64,000 bases of DNA from Pyrrhosoma nymphula (taxonomy: Eukaryota > Arthropoda > Insecta > Odonata > Coenagrionidae). Below are positions 10,867 to 23,403 of the stretch, piece by piece. Under the pieces are notes generated by a model that did no database searches, had not been told where the DNA came from, and saw only the letters and a program-made list of their open reading frames with translations. Each line of letters opens with the position of its first letter. Positions within the stretch are counted from its first letter, which is position 1. The stretch is from the NCBI GenBank assembly GCA_963573305.1, contig OY754338.1:18350192-18414191 (forward strand), given 5' to 3'. A program made the translations under genes and the position numbers.

Positions 10867-12225
10867 CTGAACGCACGTTTCAACTCTACCACCGTGTCCT
10901 CAAACTCTGTCGCGATTAGCATTCGCTGCTTCTATTTCCTCCTTTCGAAACACGAGCGAGGAGCGTGTCCCAATTTCACGGAAATCCATATTTATGTCAT
11001 TCGTCTGGCCCACACCAGCTTCTCCCCCTACTCTTCCCACCACAGACATTCTACGAGGTCCGTTGAGGGTTGGAGGCACCTTCACCTGGCAGGCGCATTA
11101 AGCTTTACGACGCATCAACTCAAGTGATGATACTTGCAATGACATTCGCACTGGGAAACAGTCCTTCACCACTAGAATACGATTAAGAGACCACATTGTA
11201 TAGGGTAGCGTTCTCAATCCAAATAATACAATGACGTTATTTTACTATTAAAATGAATGCATATTTCAGGGGCAGAAGAACAGTAATCCTCAGCCAAACA
11301 CTTAATTTATTCAATTTTATATGCTACAGAAAACCCAGAAAGACTTAATAATCCAAATGCTGCCAAACATAGATGAATTTCAATGATTATTGCGTCAAAT
11401 GATAGAAAATAGCACGGATAACTCGTATAGTGTACGTGATAAGAATTCCCAGAGATATTTTCGACGTTCGCATATTTCCAATAGTTGAATCAACGCGATC
11501 ATAAGTCCCATTTGGTGGTCTAAATGTACACGAATTGTAACATACATTCAAAAGTTAGCTTGTTGCTCCACAAATCACGTTTTTTAATACTTTTTATGAT
11601 TAATACTCACTAAAGCGTGAAATATCAGTTCTTTAAAGAAGGCATAACACGGTTTCAAGCACGGAAACACACCATTCGAGCTCTCAGTGAAAATATTATC
11701 AATTTTTAAAGCCTTGCATTTAATGTAATTCTACTATTATCCTAAAATTGACACCCAGACATGCATAGAGTGCACTGCAAAAGTAATCACATCCTTGGGG
11801 TAGAGCAGCTACATGCATCCCATTATTTCCAGTTAATTAGTAACATGGAAACTAATAGAGAGCGTTTCTACATAACTGTCATACTGGCGTTCAAAAATTA
11901 AATTTGAGATAAATGGACCGTTCAAAATCCTTATTTGGAGAAAATATTCCAAAGTTTTATGTTCCGTACTTGTTTTTCCATGTATACTAACCATTATTTA
12001 CAAAAGCGCTGTGGAAGTGAGCTCTCGTTTCATATGTGCAAGTGATGCCGTTCACAGAGTCATTCTACTACAGCAGACTTCGCTAATAAGATACGATTTT
12101 TATATAAAAATTTCCAGTAAACCATCCTCCCCAATCATGACTGTGACTTATTAATCCATTGCATCGATAATTGGAAGTCGCATGTTTATGCAGAGGAATG
12201 TAACGCAACAGTGCGTCGTTTTGGT

Positions 12226-14337
12226 GTCAGTCAGTGACGAGTGACATAAATTTTTTTCCGCTCACAGCAATCGAGGGATGCGAGAGAAAAATCGTTCCGT
12301 ATCCAAATCAAGACCATCCCCAGGATGAAAGATTGTGAAAAAAAATTCCCCTGTCTTCACCGTTTTTGTTCCTGAGCGCTGTCACTGACTGACATTTTAA
12401 CTTTTCGTAACGCTGTAAGTTTCAAATTTCGGTGCGTGCGCTTCACTGCCCCCGACTGGTACACTTAATTCCTAGAATAACATGTTCCTCAAGTAATAAT
12501 GATATATCAGTTTTATTCTCCTTGCTAAATTATTTGTTTACACAGCGGAGCATTGTATTTTGTTTGTCAATTGTTGACTTCGGCTTCCCGAGGACCACCG
12601 TCACCTTCATTGTCGTTGGAACGCACGTAGTGTTAGGACGTCGCGTCGGTACAATTGTTGTGAAAACGGGACATAGGAGTGGAATGATTGTTTAGATCTG
12701 CAATCGTTACACGTGGCATACGTCAGGGTTGGTCAAGATGGCAAAGACGGGAGCAGAGAGGCAGAGTGAGTATCGTGCGAGGAGAAAGCAAAGCGGGGAA
12801 TACGATGAATTAAAATACATGAATACATCTAGTGAATTCATGCAGTCGGGATGCGAAAATTGTCCAGGATTCGCCTTTATTGAAATGACCGACGACGTGG
12901 CAAATGATACCTGCGAATGGAACCGGTGGGAGGCTGGTGAAAATAAATGGGTAAATTTGAATGATAAAAAAGGGACAGTCCTTGAGTGCTTTCAAATACT
13001 AACTGATAGCTTACCGTTTTTCTTGAGCCATACATAAGTGAAGCGTCAGCAAAGCGAGTCGTTCAAACATGCCAAAGAGAATATTGCGGCCAAATAGGTA
13101 GTAGCTCAGGTTGACTTTGCGAACAGGTATAAGTGTCAGCACCTGAATGAGATTCAGAGTGCTCACTGGGGTCATAAAAAGGTTTCAATATTCACAGCTG
13201 TATTAAGGTACAAAACGGATCCAAACGATCCCATTGAAAAAAAATCTTACGCTCTGGCATGTGTCAAAACGGATCAGGATAAGTACCATGTTGACTCTGC
13301 ATTAAAATATCTTCTTGGAGAGGCAATGGTGGTAAAACCTGACATGGAAGAGTTAATAATTTACTCAGATGGCTCTTCAAGCCAATTTAAAAATATATAC
13401 ACCCTATGTAACATAACATATCTGTCCGAAATATTCGGAATTTCCATGCAATGGAATTTTTTTAAATCATATCATGGCAAAGGTGCTGTTGACGCAGTTG
13501 GGGGCAAAGCCAAAAACATGGCCTGGTAGCTTCCAAGTCGGGTACTGCTGTAATGAGTGCCGCTAGCTTTGTGCAAGTGTGTAGTAAAAACAGAAAGAGA
13601 ATAACATTTGCAGAGATCCCTGAAGACGACATTTCTGCCTCCAAACAAATCCTGGACCAACAGTGGCACGGCATTAAACCCATACGGAACACTCTCTTGT
13701 TCACCATGTGGAGGTAGTTGGTAGAAATATAATTAAAGTGTCTCCTTTGACTGTAGATCACAGTGCTAGGCGTACTCACCACTTTAAGTGAGCCTTCGAC
13801 TTGAAATCGAAGTAATATTTCTGATAATGGATACAAGATGTTTATGTTTCATTTCTATGACTTTTGTGTGCAATATATTTATATTTTGTAATGTTAATTC
13901 CATGGAAAATAAGAGTTTACAAGCATAAAATCACATGCGTCAGTCAGTGACAATTCCCGTCAGTCAGTAACACCCCGGTTTTATGACCAAAGAGAGGAAA
14001 CCATTGCTTTTGCAAAGTCAAGCTTTCGTACACGTTCGGGCAATATCTATAACTATTTTACGTATTTCGTGGTTTTTCTAAATCTTGCATAATTTCAGAG
14101 CAATCCTCAGAAGAGTGACAATGTCACAAAACGGAGTTTCATTTTTGTCAGTCAGTAACGACGACTTTGAAGTAAAAAATCTCCGGTTCTACCGGGGTCA
14201 CAGGGTAGTACCAAAGCCAGTGTATGCTTTCACTAACTTACTTTAGGATGAAACCACCAGAAAGTTCCCACATTGATTTGTATTAAGTCAGAGGGGAAAA
14301 AATGAGCAAAAACAGGGTGTAACGGTCAGTCAGAGAC
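12226..14337. mobile_element. Probable DNA-transposon remnant marked by a repeated 13-mer
   Basis: Six copies of GTCAGTCAGTGAC or near variants occur in 2.1 kb: plus strand at 12226-12238, 13939-13951, 13959-13971, 14147-14159 and 14325-14337, and inverted at 12381-12393. I did not notice the motif elsewhere in the window. The copies bracket a decayed transposase-like reading frame (12729-13796). Clustered short repeats near element ends are often transposase-binding sites in DNA transposons, so I infer subterminal repeats. No clear terminal inverted repeats or target duplication were found, so the outer limits are those of the outermost motif copies, not true ends. Confidence 0.5.
12729..13796 (+). 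pseudogene. Decayed transposase-like protein of an arthropod multi-copy family
   Basis: From ATG at 12729 one frame runs to TGG TAG at 13527, with in-frame stops at 13035 and near 13095. It continues after a frameshift near 13525 and again near 13690. The start reads MAKTGAERQSEYRARRK. A CENCPG segment follows, then after the stops VDFANRYKCQHLNEIQSAHW, later ELIIYSDGSSSQFKNIYTL, and near the end FFKSYHGKGAVDAVGG. I recognise this order (VDFAxNY, YSDGxSSQFKN, HGKGxVDxxGG) from large uncharacterised families repeated in insect and hydra genomes. The spaced aspartates look like a DDE-type catalytic core, which is inference. It is shorter than intact members and probably lacks internal N-terminal sequence. 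It is non-functional; no precise superfamily is claimed. Confidence 0.7.
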
Positions 14338-15244
14338 ACGTAGAAACGCTCTAGATTATATTTAGTGGTAAGTGACACGGTGCCTAGCTGATATGAAATC
14401 AGCCCTATTCAAACACTCTCTTTGATACAAGCAGAGTACTTGGTTCATAAGCATGGAAAAATGAAAATGGCTTGAACATTATGAAGATTCCCGTATGGAC
14501 TAGTCAGGAAAAAATAAGCTTGATGGGCTACCCGTAAATCATTTTCATGTCCATGTAGCAGTAAAAACCCTAAGAGATACAGGATGCTTCGCTTGAGAGC
14601 CCTGCAGCCGCGTTCTCTCAAATCTGACCCCACACAAGGCAAGCATTAGGTAATACCCTTTTCGAAGGTACCATAGAGTCTAGTTTGCCTTTCCATGTAT
14701 GAGTATTCACAGAGATTTTACTGTTATTGCTAGCTGCGGATAAAAGCCATAACACCACTGGATCGAGTGTCTAACCATTATCCCCTATGGACGTAAAACG
14801 GCTTGCCGCCTCCTCCCTTTAAAAGGATTGGTTAATGCCCGCTCTCTGGGAGCGATAGCACGGCAGGCAGGCAAGGAGGAAGGGAGAGAGGGGTGATATG
14901 AGGAGAGGGGGCGAAAGGCCAAGGGAGAAAATGGGGTTTGAGGACAAGAGGGGGTAGCGAACTGATGAGGCAGGTTGGGCGATATGACGATGCATCGAAG
15001 TCAATTTCATATTACCTCCATATCGAGCAGGCAGAGTTAATGAAGACGTGGAAATTATTGTATTACTCTTAAATCAGTGTGGTGCCTGAACGCCATCATC
15101 ATGAAGATGGCTTATACAAAAAAGGGTACGAAAGATAAGGTCATATTTTAACCTGGTCTATGCAATCTACCAATATTTGTTTTAGTTTAGATGAAATTTT
15201 GAAAGGTATCGTCAATAATAATATAATGGGTGCCAAGTCAAGTA
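14338..15244. other. Non-coding stretch
   Basis: No gene is seen. A purine-rich patch (about 14860-14960, plus strand) belongs to the same compositional class as the other islands. Confidence 0.5.
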
Positions 15245-15252
15245 CTTACCAA
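15245..15252. repeat. hAT target-site duplication, left
   Basis: CTTACCAA directly abuts the element and is repeated exactly at 17138-17145. Eight base pairs is the duplication length made by hAT transposases. Confidence 0.85.
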
Positions 15253-15684
15253 TAGCCAGTCTCGTCTCAGTCTCGTTTTCTGAACTCGGGTATCGTCTTG
15301 AGTCTCCTCTCGTGAACCCCAGTCTCATCTCGGTCTCGAGTCTCGGAGGAGACTCTCGTCTCGTCTCGTTTCCCCCAAAATAAATTTAGCACCATAAAAA
15401 GTCGTTTCCTTTGCATAATTAATCGCTGAATCGGTACACTCGAAATAGGAAAGCCATTAATATAAATTTGAAATATATATTGATCTGGACACCAATTACA
15501 TCAAACTGCTAGTAAAATCATTGTTTTAATTGATACTCAATGAATAAACTAGTAACATAAAACAAAAAATTTCTAAAAAGGGAATGTAGACACAAATTTA
15601 CTGCAGAGAAATCCACAGAATGTTTAAGAAAATAATCGCAAAAATAATGTGAGTGGTATAAGAGATAATTTTCGCTTTAATAAA

Positions 15685-16086
15685 TTAGTTTAAATAATTT
15701 TCATATTTAAAAAAGTTTAATAAACATAGGTTTTTTATTTGACTGGCCAAATTGCACGTCACCCACGAGTTCACACAGAGTAAACTTCTTGCCAATTCGT
15801 GACCCCAGCGGTTTCTATGCTTCCTTATTGTCAAGGTTGCTCTTGAGAACAACCTTTCCGCTGGAACAGATGCAGTGGGAATACTAAGGAAGTCTCTCGC
15901 CACTTTTGATAACACTGGAAAAGATGCCTCATTTCCCTTCCACCATGTTAATATGTTTACATCACTAGGGAATCTCGGCAGTTGAAGATAGTCTTCAAGT
16001 TCTTTCCTCCATTTTTCGAATCGTGAAAACCGTAGTTCTTTTATTTGCCACCAATCCATCGTGGCAGAGCAGAGTGCTTTAGCCAT
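15685..16086 (-). pseudogene. hAT transposase C-terminal dimerisation domain (hATC), truncated
   Basis: The 133-codon frame contains the hATC signature: YLQLPRFPSDVNILTWWKGN at about residues 38-57, FPVLSKVARDFLSIP, then ASVPAERLFSRA followed by RNRWGHELARSLLCVNSW. This domain mediates transposase dimerisation and contributes to the catalytic fold. Intact hAT transposases are roughly 600-700 residues, so only the C-terminal fifth remains. The apparent start Met lies at the edge of the tRNA-like sequence, so the first dozen or so residues are probably SINE-derived rather than native. The frame is open, unlike the LINE remnant, which suggests a fairly young insertion. Confidence 0.9.
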
Positions 16087-16145
16087 TTAAGCTAATGAAC
16101 TCGGCCGCAAATCGAGGGATCCGGGTTCGAATCCCGGTCTGGGCG
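16059..16145 (+). mobile_element. tRNA-derived SINE head inside the hAT element
   Basis: A perfect T-arm (CCGGG-TTCGAAT-CCCGG, 16121-16137) contains a consensus RNA polymerase III B box, GGTTCGAATCC (16124-16134). The A box is uncertain: TGGCAGAGCAG at about 16062 is rather far upstream, and AAGCTAATGAACTCGG at about 16089 is closer. The sequence following is not tRNA-like. The 3' limit is not resolved. A decayed tRNA gene is the alternative. Confidence 0.55.
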
Positions 16146-17137
16146 AATGATTTTTTCCTCTCAGGAATTTTGCACAATTCGCCAATAGATTTTTTCGAGA
16201 GGTTTCTGGCACATTTTAGAATGAACTGCATGCTGCTGAAATAAGATTACCAGCCGCTAACAGGTGTTTCTGGAGAAAATATGATGAATGGAGTTAGAAT
16301 GAGTGACTGATGAATAAATGCCGGTCAGATGATCCAGTAATGGACTTTTTGATTACATGGATTTTTGGTTAACAAAATAAAGGCAAATAAAAGAAATTAA
16401 AGTCAAAGGAAAGCCAATTGTAGTTATCCTTTTTTATTGTAACATCCTAAACACAATTTAGCGACATCATGCTAAATATCCTCACTAACCTCGGAAAATA
16501 TATCATGCAGGAAGAGGTACATAGTTATTTTAACTATCATTCGTCTTTCTGCCGAGGTGATGTGCTCTGCGCAATTCGAAATGGCGCCATCATTTTCTCC
16601 TAGCATGCAAACTATAAGCAGGATTGCAAGTGCCGCTGGGTGATACTTTACACATATGCGAGTATAATCCAAGATATTTTTATCGTAGAAGTAAGCACTG
16701 AAAATTACCACTTTAGAAAATAGTCCAATTTTTGCTGGATAATTTTTCCAAGGTTATTATCGCAGGAAACAAGGAAAAGTAGTCAGCCATTAACACTCCC
16801 TTACTTGGCTCCAGAAGTCACGCTCATGCATTCAGAAATTGATTTTTCGGCAAAAATTCTTTTTTATAGTTATATAATTTATCGAAAAGTTCAAATTGAA
16901 TTATATTTCAAATTTAATACTAAAGAAAAACGTAAAATTTACTAATTCTTAACAGAAGGACATAGTTTTAGGGATAAAGCTATACCAAATACCAATTAAG
17001 GATATATATCTGTATTTCGAGACTTTCGAGATTCTCGTGGCAGTGGTATCGTCTCGTCTCGTCAAAAAGTGGTCTTGTCTCGAGTCTCGTCTCGAATTCT
17101 ACCCAACGGTCTCGTCTCGAGTCTCGCGGCAACACTA

Positions 17138-17145
17138 CTTACCAA
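17138..17145. repeat. hAT target-site duplication, right
   Basis: Exact repeat of CTTACCAA found at the left edge of the element. Confidence 0.85.
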
Positions 17146-20100
17146 CCACATCGTAAACGACGCAACGTCACAGCCTTTTGGTAAACGGACACTTCGTAAA
17201 CACAACATTTCGAATAAAGCAACATCTCGCAACCAGCTAATTCATATCTTGCTTTTTAATGAACGTACATTTAGATTAATGACCAATTTGTAACAGGAAT
17301 TGTAGTCAATATATGCAAATAAAATATGGAACAGATTATGGTAATTATAGGTGTTATGGTGTCCGTACTTATTCATGGATCAATCCGATGGTTGAGTCAA
17401 CATGTGAGAGCATAAATCACCTGGAATTAAGCCCATGTTCAAGAAAACAAGTCATAAATTCAGGTGTTGAGAGACACTAGGACAACTGAGATTCACTCTG
17501 GTATCTTACAAAATACCCCTACATTCATTTTACCTAAACTCACCGAAATGAAACTTTGGACGATAACATCCATTTTTATTGAGAGCTATATGAGAGCTTT
17601 GAAGTTCTTAAAAATGCTACATCGTTACGACGAAGGTTTCATAGTGGAATTTTCTCCAATATGAAACCAGGAGGCTAGTCTGTTTGCCAGATGTCTTCAA
17701 AACGCAAACTATTAAATTTGAGGTTAAATATTTTTTCGCACTTTACATATGGGAAACTGTACATTTATGTTTATGGCCGACATTTTTCACAAATTACGAC
17801 CATATTGATTTCATTGTATGAACAAAACGTTGTTTCTATCCCGTTAACTAATACTGCAATCCGCCCCATAAATAATAAAAATGTGAAAACATACTTATTT
17901 TTAATGCTACAAACAATGACGTCACTTACATGAAAGCAAACCTGAAAAATTCCAAAAATGATTTGTTAGCTGCTGATTTTGATACATCAGTGCCCCTTAT
18001 GAATCGAGAATCAATATTTTGAGCTCATTGTTACTAAGCACCACTCGCGAGGGTCAAAGGCGAAGAAAGGACAGAGGTGACACTGTTGTTGTTCTTGTGG
18101 ACTGAAATAGTTGAACGTGGACTGAAAGACAGACTGCCCACATTTTAATTTCATTGCTACTTGCATATGAGGACCCCCTTTAAACTCTAGAGACCGTAGG
18201 GGGTTTCGTGAAGAATTGGTTGCAAGGGTCTGGAAGGGCTACTTTGGTTGGGCAGTCAGGGTACAGAGTTCGGGGATCAGTTAGGGACAGTGCCAATAGA
18301 AATGCGTTAGAGGAAGGACACGTTATTACTCGAGAGATGTATCCTTGGGTCCCTCGTGCAGCCATTCCGCCCATTTGGAAATACTTGGATATCTCTGCTT
18401 CACCACTGAAACTAAGAAGCAATTATTGACGCGTAATCTAACTTTCGTCTGAGAGTTAAATTACCTCCGTAGAACTCCAATACCTTGAAATGGAACAGCT
18501 ACGATAAAAAAACGACCAACTCGATGTCATAACAATGCTCATTATTAAGAATTCCCTAGAATATTACAGGAGATTTACTTATTTTTGTTTATTAAGCAGG
18601 GTGAAAAATACTTTCACACAAAAGATATACGCACAATAAATTAATAGGTAAACTACATTTAAGTTTTGAAGATATTATTTAAAATAAATATTAAAAACAT
18701 GAATAAATTATAAAAATAAATAAAAATTTCAAACGTTTGCAATTCTCCTTTTCAGTTTAGTTTCATTTTTCAAAAATTGAAACATAAAGACACTACACAT
18801 GAGTTCCGGCTATAAATATGCGAGCAAATAGCTCACTCATTTGATAATTTCAGCAAATTTTGGCTAAAATTTTGAGTTGAGCAATACACTCAAAAACCTT
18901 GAAAATTATGATTGAAAAATCTGAGAGAGTATATTTCCGATTAAAACTAATTTTAAAGCCATTTTTGTAATCAACCAGCATATTTTAACCCACAAACGAA
19001 TACATTACAATAATTTTTCGAGAGAAATACTGCCATCAGCCATAAAAATTTATCAAATGAATTAGATGATAAATTTATAATTAATATGCTGCAATGGAAA
19101 AATCTATTACTCATCAAAACATTCCGAGTTGAGCCAACAACAAAGTTGATATCTTATTACTTATAACCGATTGAAAATATGTCTGAGTCATTTCCCGCTA
19201 TTTCGTTCTGGCAAGGTTAACCGTCCCACCCTAGTGAAGCGACCTAATAGGTGTAATGCAAAGAACTTCCACACCCCAATATCTTTCCCATCCTTGATCC
19301 AATGCTCATACTCTGTGGGTAATTTGAGTGAGACATCGTCCCTCCACTCCGAAGTAGAAAAACTTCTCATCTCTGCTCGCATCGCCTACAACCTCACGCT
19401 AAAACTTCCATCCTTCCGCCCTTTAGATTTTCACAAAGCGAGCACCAACCGGCTGCCGCGCTTTTTACTCCCCGCATCGCCTGCAGCGGGACCATCTCTC
19501 CGCACATAAATTAATTAGCGACCCGTAAGAGGAAGCGAAAGAATATTTTCCTCTTGTGCTCTTAAAAGGTATGGGGGAAGAGGGGGGGGGGGATAGTTTA
19601 CGAAAAAAATATATACACACAAAAAGGAAAGAAGCGAGGAAAAACTGACTCTGAAAGTTCATATCCTCACCGAGGGGCAGACGTGTGGGCGGAGTGTGGG
19701 TGGGGGTGGGAGGGGGCGGGAGGAATAGAGATGATGGAGAAAGAGAGGATTTGCCACGGACACACGAAAGTTGTGCGGTGGTCGTCGGGGAAGAGAGCGA
19801 GTTTATTTATTCACCATTTTTTCTTTTCTCGGCTTCTTCTCTATTTACTTTTTTTTTATTTCTTCTTAAATGAAGAGCTTCGCGTGAAAGGCCTAAGGCG
19901 AGCCTTTTGTTTCGGACGAGATAGGTGAAAATAGGGGGGGAGGTACGGGATGGGTGGAAGCAATGAAATAATACCCCGCTCGAGGAATCGAGAAGTTGAG
20001 TTTTCGTGAATAGCGAGCCTAAAAACACACACCGGTCCACATGACGTCCGCTTGGAAGCAATGCGGGGAAATTCCCAGCACCCACAATGACGACGCTCCG

Positions 20101-23100
20101 GATACGCGGAGCTTTTCCAGCTCCTCCCTTCTGACTGCTCTCCATTCACACTTGAGCACGAAGGAGGTAAGAAACAATAGCAGGTGAGTGTATGTAATGT
20201 GGACACCGAGTGTAGGTCGTCTTGTAGGAGGAAGCTATTTCTGGAGCCAAGTCACTCATTGCACCTACATGCGAGTTCTATGCATCTCAAAACGTAAAAC
20301 CTTCAGTAGCCATTAACTCTTGAAAATTAGGGTAATGCAAGTAATAGCTTACATTTTACAAACTCTTTAGCCACTGTCGTATATTTCCCCGCGTTTGGAG
20401 TGAAAGCTGAAATTGAAATTCCAGCTCTTATACACTACTCCTTCAAACTAATTTACAGAGAATTGCCATGCAATAGCATATTTACCAGGCGCAATAAAGA
20501 ATAGATTTTCCCCAGCAATTCGATAATTTAATTTACCGTGGGAAAAAATGAACTTAGCAGATGGTGTAACTTCAATTTCAAAATTCATACCCATACTAAG
20601 AATAAATGTAATACTTATCCACAGAAATTTATTTTCGCTCGGTACAACCCATTTCACCGACTTGTGGCACATTAAGAAACTTACTACAATGACGCAAGAT
20701 TTATGCGTCTGCCAATGATTTGATCATGCACCAACATGGAGATATATACCCAATGAGCGTCTTAAAGATGTCACCTATTATATGCTTAAATTATATCAAA
20801 ACATTATGCAGTCGTCCGAGTCTTTCCAAAAATTAGCAATTATGGAAAATATTAGTAAGCAGAATTATTGGAAGATTAATTCCACTTTTATGCAACAAAA
20901 ATACATGTATCAAGTACATGAACGATAGGTATGCATATAAGTAAACTCATCGTCTTCAGTAAATCCTTTGTCTCCTAGCGACAGATGAAATGGATATTAC
21001 TCACGAGTGCCAACGAATGTCTAACAGTACCGCATTAATGCTTGAGGAAACCAGTATGCATTATCATAGTTATTATAGCTTTGTTTTTAAGGTAAAACTC
21101 TTTGAATTACAAGGGTAATCAGATGTAGGTTAAATCGGCAGATAACTCGGAATAAAACTTAAGTTCTCACCTTCACATTCCGGCTTACATATATGTAGCC
21201 ATATATGTTCAGGGTAGTAAAATAACCTCAATGTTTTACAACCCATCCTTGATTGTATGGAAGTAATTCGTAAATATTCGGAATTTTGGCCCAAGTAATT
21301 TGAAATTTCCGCCACTCTCTCTATAGTTAAAGGGTTATTCAGCGCTGTCCGCGGTATATAGACGGGTCATAGGTGAGGTAGATTAATGTCAACCAAAGAT
21401 CATTACAATCCAAATGCCGCGGGTTCGAGACTGGTCTCGTGCTTTACCATAGTGATAACGCCGGTATGGATTGACGGTACGATGTAATCAAGCCGAGTTT
21501 AGGACAAATTTAGCCAAAACCACTACCTGGAAGTTCATACATGAAAAACTCAAACATTTTTCGGTAGCATAAAAAGATGGTGTGGAAGAGATGGATATGA
21601 AACATTAGTGAACAGCGTCCTCAGAAGCCCTAATTTTTTTAAATAAATATATAGTCCGCGTTTCCAGAGAAAATGAGTTTGCATGCTTAGAAGTAAGCTC
21701 CGGCCAATCACCATTGCGGTGACTGTAGGGAAAATGTGGGTGAAAATTTCAAAAGTCACAATCCGCGAGCCGAAATTCGCGTGTCCTCTGCTCGCACCTC
21801 TGGTATAACCCTCGAAAACATTGGGGATGAAACAGGGATGCAAATCAATTCGTCAGTTTGGACCACGGAGACCAATTAGCAACTGCAGTGAACCTTCGCA
21901 GTGCATTCACAACCAATATCGAAGTTTTTCAGTCAATGAGGTCGGCCAGCGCTCTGGGACGGATCGGCCCATCTCACACCACGCCCTTGGGCCCCTCAGG
22001 GCGTGTTTGGTGCTTAAGGAACACAAAAAAAAGAAAACTAGACATTCGGTAGTCACCACATTCATACCATGACCTATTTTCCCTAGCTTCCCTCTCTTTC
22101 AAACTCATTCCGTATGTTTGTTTTTAATTATCACTGTATTTCAATGCGTTACACATCTTTGTTTTACACCACCATGGTGAGTTTCAATTTATTCAACCCC
22201 CCCAACGGGCTTGAAGTATTTTCTAAAGATTACAGGAGTTCTCCATTATCAGCCAGTTTAATGGAGGAGTAAATTACCTGGAAACTAAATGCATGCAGAT
22301 AGTAATAATATCCTACATCATCAGAATAAATATGGGTGCGAAAATTTCCACCACAGCGAATTGAGATTCACGATGTGGAGCATGAACGGATCCATTTCGT
22401 AAGCAACTTACGATGGAAGAAATTAAAAAAAGACCCATTCACTGTAGTTTTAGTATTTCGGCCGGAAACCACAGGTTATAACTGCCACCATAAGCCACAA
22501 CCTCCACGTTACACTAATAAATAATAGCTCTGCCCAATGGAAATAAAAGCATTCCTGAATATAATTCCTGTTATATGTAATTTACGGATTAATTCACGTC
22601 TCTCTCTGGACAAGGGACGCTCAATTACAATAGGTTTTTTGTAATATAAGTGATTTAGAAAAATGCAGTGACATGAAAATACCTGAAACGTATATTCAGT
22701 TTTAAGCAATGTCTACATAAAAAAATTATACGTTCGTTAGATAAGCTAATTTTTTTAAATATGCATACTATGATCATTGATTAAACAGAAAACGATTTTT
22801 GATTTGCAAGTAATTTACAAAAGTCAATTTACAATGGTATATATTTAGGATTAATACCTGAGTTAGCTAAGGAACCGAGAAATTAATCGGGATTGATTTC
22901 AGGTAACAAACTAACTTAGCAGCTAAAAAACGATCTTTTAAAAACTATCGAAGAAAAATGTGATATCAAAGTTTTATTAGAGGAAAGAAACATGTTTCAT
23001 ATTACATTGCGAAGTAGAAATTATTACGTCAGTTACCTAAAAACTAAAATTATTACGTTGATGCCTTTGATTATTGAGACACGAATTTTTAAAATCTGCA

Positions 23101-23403
23101 AAGCGTTGATTAGCAAAAGTTTGGCCTGGTCAGAAAATTTGCCACTCTTTCAAATGCTTAGCTTAGTTGCCCTTTATAAGGTTGGCAATTAACTCTTTTA
23201 CAACAGTTGAAATTTAAGAGAAACGTGCTAAAAAGGAACTTTGATACAAAAGTAAATTATCTAAGAACGAACAGATTGGAGTCCATAAAGTCCTCCCTGT
23301 ATAGCAGCATATTGTTGGGAAACATCGAATATGGATGAGTTATAGATACTGGTTCGGAAACCATGTGCGGGTGGTTCAAAGGATTGAGAAAGAAAAATAT
23401 TAA
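17146..23403. other. Non-coding stretch, with GC-richer island at 19.2-20.2 kb
   Basis: No gene is supported across this AT-rich stretch. Around 19200-20200 composition rises, with a G-quadruplex candidate at 19698-19720 (runs of 3, 5, 3 and 5 or more G with single-nucleotide loops). The frames of up to about 116 codons here show no domains. Around 21840-22040 another GC-richer patch is open in two plus frames without recognisable similarity. Confidence 0.5.

Larger units (their letters stand above)
8749..12225. other. Non-coding stretch
   Basis: No gene or element is recognised. Two neat inverted repeats stand out: 9656-9681 (11-bp arms, loop GGCT) and an 18-bp perfect palindrome at 10849-10866. 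A slightly GC-richer patch lies around 8990-9330. The remainder is AT-rich. Confidence 0.5.
15253..17137 (-). mobile_element. hAT-family DNA transposon insertion, 1885 bp
   Basis: The element lies between identical 8-bp copies of CTTACCAA. On the minus strand it begins TAGTGTTGCCGCGAGACTCG, close to the CAGTGTTGCC-type ends of many hAT elements. The opposite end begins TAGCCAGTCTCG, matching only imperfectly. Both ends carry arrays of TCTCG-type pentamers (about 15261-15370 and 17018-17125), and in both the pentamer reads TCTCG on the plus strand. Inside is the hAT dimerisation domain (15685-16086, minus) next to a tRNA-like SINE head (about 16059-16145). Upstream transposase domains (BED finger, RNase H-like core) were not found, so it is a deleted, non-autonomous copy. 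Confidence 0.88.

Noticed and set aside
21405..21445. B-box-like GGGTTCGAGACTGG on plus
   Set aside because: No A box at suitable distance and imperfect B box; too weak to call a SINE.
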